Part shown: positions 13,249 to 16,837 of the stretch, piece after piece | How positions within the stretch are numbered: position 1 is the stretch's first letter | How the letters are laid out: every line of letters starts with the position of its first letter | DNA from: Collinsella sp. | GTDB taxonomy: Bacteria; Actinomycetota; Coriobacteriia; Coriobacteriales; Coriobacteriaceae | DNA: 16,837 nucleotides | Reading direction: 5' to 3' | NCBI GenBank assembly: GCA_019413955.1 | Contig: DXMX01000003.1 | Span: 1 to 16,837, forward strand | Position numbers and translations under genes: made by a program | Notes under the pieces: model-generated | The model's database searches: none | The model's input: the letters and a program-made list of their open reading frames with translations, nothing else | Told to the model about the DNA's origin: nothing

Positions 13249-13497
13249 TTAGAGCGAGAGGTTTCTGATCGACGTGACACACGAGGCCTCGTCTACGCCC
13301 GAAACGCGAAAGACGATGTCCTCGCCGCACTCGCCGTAAAGCGCCATGAGCCCCATCACATCACGGCCGTCGGTATGGCGGTCGCCGATGCTAACCGACA
13401 CGTCGCTACGATGCTTGGCAATGATGTCGTAGAGCAGCGCAACCGGGCGGGCATGTAGTCCCAACGGATCTTTAATCGTCTTTGTAAACTCGACCAT
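13249..13497 (-). CDS. HPr-family phosphocarrier protein with Asp at the Ser46 position
   Basis: This 82-residue protein belongs to the HPr family of the sugar phosphotransferase system. In that system a histidine carries phosphate from enzyme I to EIIA domains in the cytosol. The active-site block GLHARPVALL puts His at residue 15, exactly as in B. subtilis HPr, and Arg17 and Pro18 are conserved. The second block, GRDVMGLMALYG, aligns without gaps to KSIMGVMSLG and has Asp46 in place of the regulatory Ser46. HPr kinase could therefore not phosphorylate this site, and the residue may mimic the phosphorylated state. The ATG at 13497 has GGGAGGGG just upstream; a longer frame up to 13644 runs into the repeat array and is rejected. 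No enzyme I or EII gene is nearby, so it stands alone between feo and aspS. A variant HPr of another regulatory system is possible. Confidence 0.88.
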   Translation of the reverse strand: MVEFTKTIKDPLGLHARPVALLYDIIAKHRSDVSVSIGDRHTDGRDVMGLMALYGECGEDIVFRVSGVDEASCVTSIRNLSL

Positions 13498-13551
13498 GTC
13501 CCCTCCCGCGGCATCGCACATTCGGCCGGCAAACCCAGCCACGTGGTAGTT

Positions 13552-13557
13552 ATTGTA
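13552..13557 (-). promoter_or_regulatory. putative -10 of the HPr-like gene
   Basis: On the minus strand TACAAT matches the -10 consensus at 5 of 6 positions, 55 bp upstream of the ATG. The palindrome CCACGTGG lies a few bases downstream at 13539-13546, near the expected transcription start, and could be an operator. No clear -35 is visible. Confidence 0.35.
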
Positions 13558-13593
13558 GCGTGAGATGCTTGCCGAGGCCCGCCAGAAGCTCAA

Positions 13594-13767
13594 CCGGAAA
13601 CTGTGTCCCGTTATTTGGTTGGATTCTGGGTCGCACTTTCCCAAAGGGCCCTGTTCGGGAAACCGTATCCCGTTCTGGACGCAAATTCCGGGTCGTAGTT
13701 TCCGCGGAACAACCCTAGCGGAAAGCTCATCCCATTCCGGACGCAGATTCCGGGACGCACTTTCCGC
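13594..13767. repeat. three tandem palindromic units, 62-bp period
   Basis: Units at 13594-13642, 13656-13705 and 13718-13767 align without gaps over 47 bases from GGAAA to TTTCC, with a constant 62-bp period. The last two share 38 of 47 bases. Each unit is itself an imperfect hairpin, with GCGGAAA-type left ends, CCC...GGG inner pairs and TTTCCGC-type right ends. The 14-15 bp between units is not conserved. This is a REP/BIME-like cluster in the 367-bp gap between the HPr-like gene and aspS. The only other things visible in the gap are the promoter proposed for the HPr-like gene and the aspS terminator. Confidence 0.85.
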
Positions 13768-13806
13768 GACGCCCGGTCATCCCATGCCCTCACAACCTCG
13801 GCGCAT

Positions 13807-13841
13807 AAAAAACGAGGGAAGGAACGCGTCCTTCCCTCGTT
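13807..13841 (-). terminator. strong terminator of aspS
   Basis: A perfect 13-bp stem, AACGAGGGAAGGA at 13811-13823 with its complement at 13829-13841, has a 5-nt loop. On the minus strand it runs into six or more T residues (13812 to 13807). It lies 24 bp after the aspS stop. It is a textbook Rho-independent terminator. Confidence 0.93.
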
Positions 13842-13864
13842 GCAAGCAATATGTAGCTGCTCGC

Positions 13865-15652
13865 CTACATCAGGCGCAGGCTGACGTCCTTGAGCTGGGC
13901 GCCGGAAACAGCACTTGGGGCGCCCGACATGAGATCGGAGCCGCTGGCCGTCTTGGGGAACGCCATGACGTCGCGGATGGAGTCGGAGCCGGTGAGCAGC
14001 ATGCACACGCGATCCAGGCCCAGAGCAAAACCGCCCATCGGGGGCGCACCAAACTTGAGCGCCTCCATGAGGAAGCCGAACTGCGACTCGGCGCGCTCCT
14101 CGGTAAAGCCCAGGAGCTTGAGCATGGACATCTGCATCTCGGCGTTGTGGATACGCATACCGCCGCCGCCGGCCTCAAAGCCGTCCATGACAAAGTCGTA
14201 GGTGCAAGAGCCGGCTGCCAGCGGATCTGCCTCGATCTTGGCGATGTCGGTCTCGGTCGGCAGGGTGAAAGGCTGATGCTCGGCTGCATAGGCCTTGCGG
14301 TCCTCGTCCCAGTGGAACAGCGGGAAGTTGACGACCCACAGGAAGTCGTGGCCCTCGCGCTTGATCTCGAGCGCGTTGGCCATATGGGAACGCATGCCGC
14401 CCAGGATCTCGTCAGAGAGCAGGCGCGGGCCGGCGGCGAACATCACAAGGTCGCCGGGCTCGACGTTCATGCGCTCACGCAGAGCCGCCATCTCCTCGTC
14501 CGAGAAGAACTTGACGATGGGGCTGTTGATGGAGCCATCCTCGCGGAAAGCGATCCAGGCCAGGCCCTTGGCGCCAAACGTGGAGGCCACGCCGGCGAGC
14601 TTATCGATCTTGGCACGTGCCCAGGCACCGGCGCCCTTGGCGTTGATGGCCTTGACGACAGAGCCCTCCTCGTTTGCGGCGGTCGCGAAGACCTTGAACT
14701 TGGAGTTGGCAAAGATGTCGGTCAGGTCGACCAGGTGCATGCCGTAGCGAGTATCGGGCTTGTCGGAGCCATAGGTGTCCATGGCCTCCCAGTAGTCCAT
14801 GCGACGCAGCGGCGTGGGCATCTCGACACCCATGCGGCCGAAGGCGTCGGCCAGGACCTCTTCGAGCGCGCTCATAACGTCGTTATGGTCCACGAAGGAC
14901 ATCTCGATATCGACCTGGGTGAACTCGGGCTGACGGTCGGCACGCAGGTCCTCGTCGCGGAAGCACTTGGCAACCTGATAGTAGCGCTCGACGCCACCGA
15001 CCATAAGCAGCTGCTTCAGGAGCTGCGGGGACTGCGGCAGGGCGTAGAAGTTGCCCGGCTGGATGCGGCTGGGAACGATGAAGTCGCGGGCGCCCTCGGG
15101 CGTGGACTTAAACAGGGAGGGCGTCTCGACCTCCATGAACTCACGGTTGTGCAGCGCCTCGCGAATAGCAAAGGTGAAGTCGGAGCGCAGCTTAAGGTTG
15201 GCCATCATCTCGGGACGGCGGAGGTCCAGATAGCGATAGCGCAGACGGGTGTCCTCGCTGGTCTCGATGCCATCCTCGATCTGGAACGGCGGGGTGACGG
15301 ACGTGTTGAGCACCTCGGCGTGGTCGGTCAGGACCTCGATCTCGCCGGTGGCGAGCTTGGTGTTGGTGGTCTCATCGCCACGGGCGCGCACGACGCCGTG
15401 GATCTTGATGGGCCACTCGGGACGCATGGTCTCGGCGATCTTAAAGGCATCGCCGTCGGAGTGCTCGGGGTCGAAGGTGAGCTGCGTAATGCCCTCACGG
15501 TCGCGAAGGTCGCAAAAGATTAGGCCGCCGTGGTCGCGGCGACGGCTCACCCAACCGGTGAGGGTGACCTCTTCGCCCACGTTCTCGCGGCGAAGCTCGC
15601 CGCAGGTACGGGTGTGCATGGAATGCTCGTCAATGGGACGGGTCTGGCTCAT
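13865..15652 (-). CDS. aspS: aspartyl-tRNA synthetase
   Basis: This class II synthetase charges tRNA-Asp with aspartate in the cytosol. The 595-residue product has an N-terminal OB-fold anticodon-binding domain (GWVSRRRDHGGLIFCDLRDREG). It has motif 2 in CFRDEDLRADRQPEFTQVD, the bacterial GAD insertion in the middle, and motif 3 GGFALGLDRV near the C-terminus. Length is normal for the bacterial type. The ATG at 15652 has AAAGGAGG about 9 nt upstream. Compared with E. coli it adds 11 residues before MHTRTCGEL, which aligns with the E. coli start. Counting from there, the residue matching E. coli Leu30 is His, as in non-discriminating enzymes that also charge tRNA-Asn. The leader has a GCCGCCC/GGGCGGC hairpin at 15680-15704, just upstream of the ribosome-binding site. 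It is a single-gene unit with its own terminator. Confidence 0.98.
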   Translation of the reverse strand: MSQTRPIDEHSMHTRTCGELRRENVGEEVTLTGWVSRRRDHGGLIFCDLRDREGITQLTFDPEHSDGDAFKIAETMRPEWPIKIHGVVRARGDETTNTKLATGEIEVLTDHAEVLNTSVTPPFQIEDGIETSEDTRLRYRYLDLRRPEMMANLKLRSDFTFAIREALHNREFMEVETPSLFKSTPEGARDFIVPSRIQPGNFYALPQSPQLLKQLLMVGGVERYYQVAKCFRDEDLRADRQPEFTQVDIEMSFVDHNDVMSALEEVLADAFGRMGVEMPTPLRRMDYWEAMDTYGSDKPDTRYGMHLVDLTDIFANSKFKVFATAANEEGSVVKAINAKGAGAWARAKIDKLAGVASTFGAKGLAWIAFREDGSINSPIVKFFSDEEMAALRERMNVEPGDLVMFAAGPRLLSDEILGGMRSHMANALEIKREGHDFLWVVNFPLFHWDEDRKAYAAEHQPFTLPTETDIAKIEADPLAAGSCTYDFVMDGFEAGGGGMRIHNAEMQMSMLKLLGFTEERAESQFGFLMEALKFGAPPMGGFALGLDRVCMLLTGSDSIRDVMAFPKTASGSDLMSGAPSAVSGAQLKDVSLRLM

Positions 15653-15908
15653 ACCAGTGATCCTCCTTTATGGATCTGTGCCGCCCCGTGTCGTTCCGGG
15701 CGGCGTCGTACAGATTCGCCCGGCCTGCGTAAACCGCGCAGCCAGACATGGCGTTCTATCTTATCGCACCTGTGTCGATGTGCCGCGGAAAAGTAGCTCC
15801 TGCCCAAAGACTTGACGGAGACGAAACAATTGACACGCCGCGGCACCCGCCCGCACTCGTCACGTGCGACAATATGCCCCAATAAAACAGCACTCGGAAA
15901 GGCCCGCC

Positions 15909-16544
15909 ATGACTGCACGCCTCATCGTTATGGATATCGACTCCACGCTCATCAACCAGGAGGTCATCGACCTGTTGGGCGAGGAGGCCGGCGTAGGCGA
16001 GCAAGTGGCACAGATCACTGAGCGCGCCATGTGCGGCGAGCTTGACTTTAAGCAGGCGCTCGAGGAGCGCGTGGGGCTGCTTGCCGGCTTGGACGAGAGC
16101 GTGTTCGAGCGCACCTTTGAGCGCGTGACGTTTACCCCCGGCGCGCTGGAGCTTGTGCGCTCGGCGCACAGCAAGGGCTGGAAGGTCGGCGTGGTAAGCG
16201 GCGGCTTTCACGAGGTCGCCGATAAGATCGTGGCCGCCGCGGGCATCGACTTTTGCCTGGCTAACCGCCTGGAGGTCGTGGACGGCAAGCTCACGGGTAA
16301 GCTGGCGGCAGACATCGTGACCAAGGAGTCCAAGCTTATCCAGCTGTTGGACTGGACAGTTGAGTGCGGCGTCGACATAGCCCATACGGTCGCGATCGGC
16401 GACGGCGCCAACGACATCCCCATGATCCAGGCCGCAGGCACGGGCATCGCATTTTGCGCCAAGCCCAAGACGCGCGAGGCGGCCCCGTTTGCCATCGACG
16501 AGCGCAACCTGATGCTCGCTATGGACATCATCCTGCGCGATTAG
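15909..16544 (+). CDS. serB: phosphoserine phosphatase (HAD family)
   Basis: This HAD-superfamily phosphatase is most like SerB, which hydrolyses phosphoserine in the last step of serine synthesis. The 211-residue protein shows motif I DIDST (Asp9 nucleophile, Asp11 acid/base), motif II VVSGGF (Ser97), motif III lysine in KESK (Lys142) and motif IV IGDGANDIPMI (Asp165 and Asp169 for Mg2+). The cap segment between motifs I and II carries the usual Glu-rich helices, and the size fits SerB proteins without an ACT domain. The ATG at 15909 has GAAAGG 6 nt upstream. It is divergent from aspS and codirectional with larB, 114 bp upstream of it. No other serine-pathway gene is in view, so a related small-molecule phosphatase cannot be fully excluded. 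Confidence 0.9.
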   Translation: MTARLIVMDIDSTLINQEVIDLLGEEAGVGEQVAQITERAMCGELDFKQALEERVGLLAGLDESVFERTFERVTFTPGALELVRSAHSKGWKVGVVSGGFHEVADKIVAAAGIDFCLANRLEVVDGKLTGKLAADIVTKESKLIQLLDWTVECGVDIAHTVAIGDGANDIPMIQAAGTGIAFCAKPKTREAAPFAIDERNLMLAMDIILRD

Positions 16545-16580
16545 CCGATCCGTCTAACAATTGAATCAGTCTGTCCTATA

Positions 16581-16614
16581 GTTTCCGAACAATTTTGTCT
16601 TAGTGTTCGGAAAC
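16581..16614. promoter_or_regulatory. perfect 10-bp inverted repeat upstream of larB
   Basis: GTTTCCGAAC (16581-16590) is mirrored exactly by GTTCGGAAAC (16605-16614), with a 14-bp AT-rich spacer. The downstream arm covers the -35 area of the putative larB promoter. The size and placement fit an operator for a dimeric regulator; there is no T-tract after it to suggest a terminator for serB. Confidence 0.5.
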
Positions 16615-16626
16615 ATACCCTTTGAG

Positions 16627-16635
16627 TGCTAGACT
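16627..16635 (+). promoter_or_regulatory. putative extended -10 of the larB promoter
   Basis: TGCTAGACT fits an extended -10 (TG-n-TAnAnT), 24 bp before the larB start. A weak -35-like TTCGGA (16606-16611) is 18 bp upstream, inside the inverted repeat arm. Confidence 0.4.
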
Positions 16636-16658
16636 TTGCGCCGTCGAAGGGAACATAT

Positions 16659-16837
16659 ATGGATAAGCGAGATCTTGAGCAATTGCTGAGCGATGTTGCC
16701 GGCGGAGCAGTCACCCCTGCCGACGCCCTCACGCGCATCCAGACGGCTCCGACCGCCGATTTGGGCTTTGCGCAGCTCGATCTTTCGCGCGGGGTGCGCC
16801 AGGGAGCCGGCGAGGTTGTCTACGGGGCCGGTAAAAC
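16659..16837 (+). CDS. larB: LarB, nickel-pincer cofactor biosynthesis protein, N-terminal part
   Basis: Only the first 59 complete codons are in the window. The sequence opens MDKRDLEQLLSDVAGGAVTP, has the short helix ADLGFAQLDLSRGVRQG and ends GEVVYGAGKT. This matches the N-terminal region of LarB proteins, in which LGFAxxDxxRxxRxGxxEVxYGxGKT is characteristic. LarB is an AIR-carboxylase-like enzyme that carboxylates and hydrolyses nicotinic acid adenine dinucleotide. That is the first step toward the nickel-pincer nucleotide cofactor of lactate racemase and other LarA-type enzymes. The start ATG has AAGGGA about 6 nt upstream. larC, larE and larA would be expected downstream, outside the window. 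The annotation rests on this short segment only. Confidence 0.82.
   Translation, partial: MDKRDLEQLLSDVAGGAVTPADALTRIQTAPTADLGFAQLDLSRGVRQGAGEVVYGAGK

Noticed and set aside
13498..13644. Longer HPr-like start with a 49-residue extension
   Set aside because: The extension lies in the promoter and repeat region, while the ATG at 13497 has a strong ribosome-binding site and yields the exact HPr numbering with His15.
13594..13767. CRISPR array
   Set aside because: There are only three degenerate units, linkers of 14-15 bp are too short for spacers, the units are fully palindromic and no cas gene is present.
13565..15523. Plus-strand open frame of 652 codons over aspS
   Set aside because: It is a shadow of aspS that begins inside the tandem repeat array and crosses a strong terminator.
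15653..15908. T-box or other riboswitch in the aspS leader
   Set aside because: Only one short GC hairpin is visible; there is no T-box consensus, no antiterminator and no terminator stem upstream of the ribosome-binding site.

Overview
The window looks like a chromosomal segment of a high-GC, anaerobic gut actinobacterium of the Coriobacteriia, most likely Collinsella or a close relative. The evidence for this is the strong GC bias at third codon positions, which creates very long spurious antisense frames; a kdpFABC operon divergent from kdpDE, as in other Actinobacteria; a feoA-feoA-feoB iron-uptake cluster with a small Cys-rich partner; an old-yellow-enzyme-type flavin reductase; and the start of a larB gene. 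The genus is inferred, since there is no rRNA here to prove it. I saw no tRNA, rRNA, CRISPR array, transposase or phage gene.

Layout. Positions 1-981 (minus) hold the N-terminal two thirds of an NADH:flavin oxidoreductase. Positions 1227-5814 (minus) hold kdpF-kdpA-kdpB-kdpC, the high-affinity K+ pump. Positions 6058-9490 (plus) hold kdpD-kdpE, its sensor kinase and response regulator, with an 8-nt overlap. Between the two operons is a 243-bp divergent control region with an 11-bp-period direct repeat that fits a KdpE site. The whole K+ block is bracketed by two 79-bp direct copies (77/79 identical) of a palindromic repeat at 1088-1166 and 9496-9574.

Positions 9676-13035 (minus) hold the ferrous-iron block in transcription order feoA1, feoA2, feoB and, after a terminator, a 66-residue FeoB-associated Cys-rich membrane protein. 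A perfect 15-bp inverted repeat lies upstream of feoA1, and its 10-mer core GTGGTTAACT recurs upstream of the Cys-rich gene. A different AAGTTAG/CTAACTT dyad lies upstream of feoB. Together these suggest local iron-responsive control.

Positions 13249-13497 (minus) encode a short HPr-like phosphocarrier with the catalytic His15 but Asp instead of the regulatory Ser46. It is followed by three tandem 62-bp-period palindromic units (13594-13767) and a strong terminator. Positions 13865-15652 (minus) encode aspartyl-tRNA synthetase, whose His at the Leu30 position suggests a non-discriminating enzyme. Positions 15909-16544 (plus) encode a SerB-type phosphoserine phosphatase. Positions 16659-16837 (plus) hold the beginning of larB, the first step of nickel-pincer cofactor synthesis, preceded by a perfect 10-bp inverted repeat.

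The genes are mostly ordinary, well-known systems: K+ scavenging, Fe2+ uptake, translation, serine synthesis and Ni cofactor synthesis. The parts that deserve a second look are the repeats bracketing kdp, the S46D-like HPr, the shared motif in the Feo block, and the candidate operators before kdp and larB.
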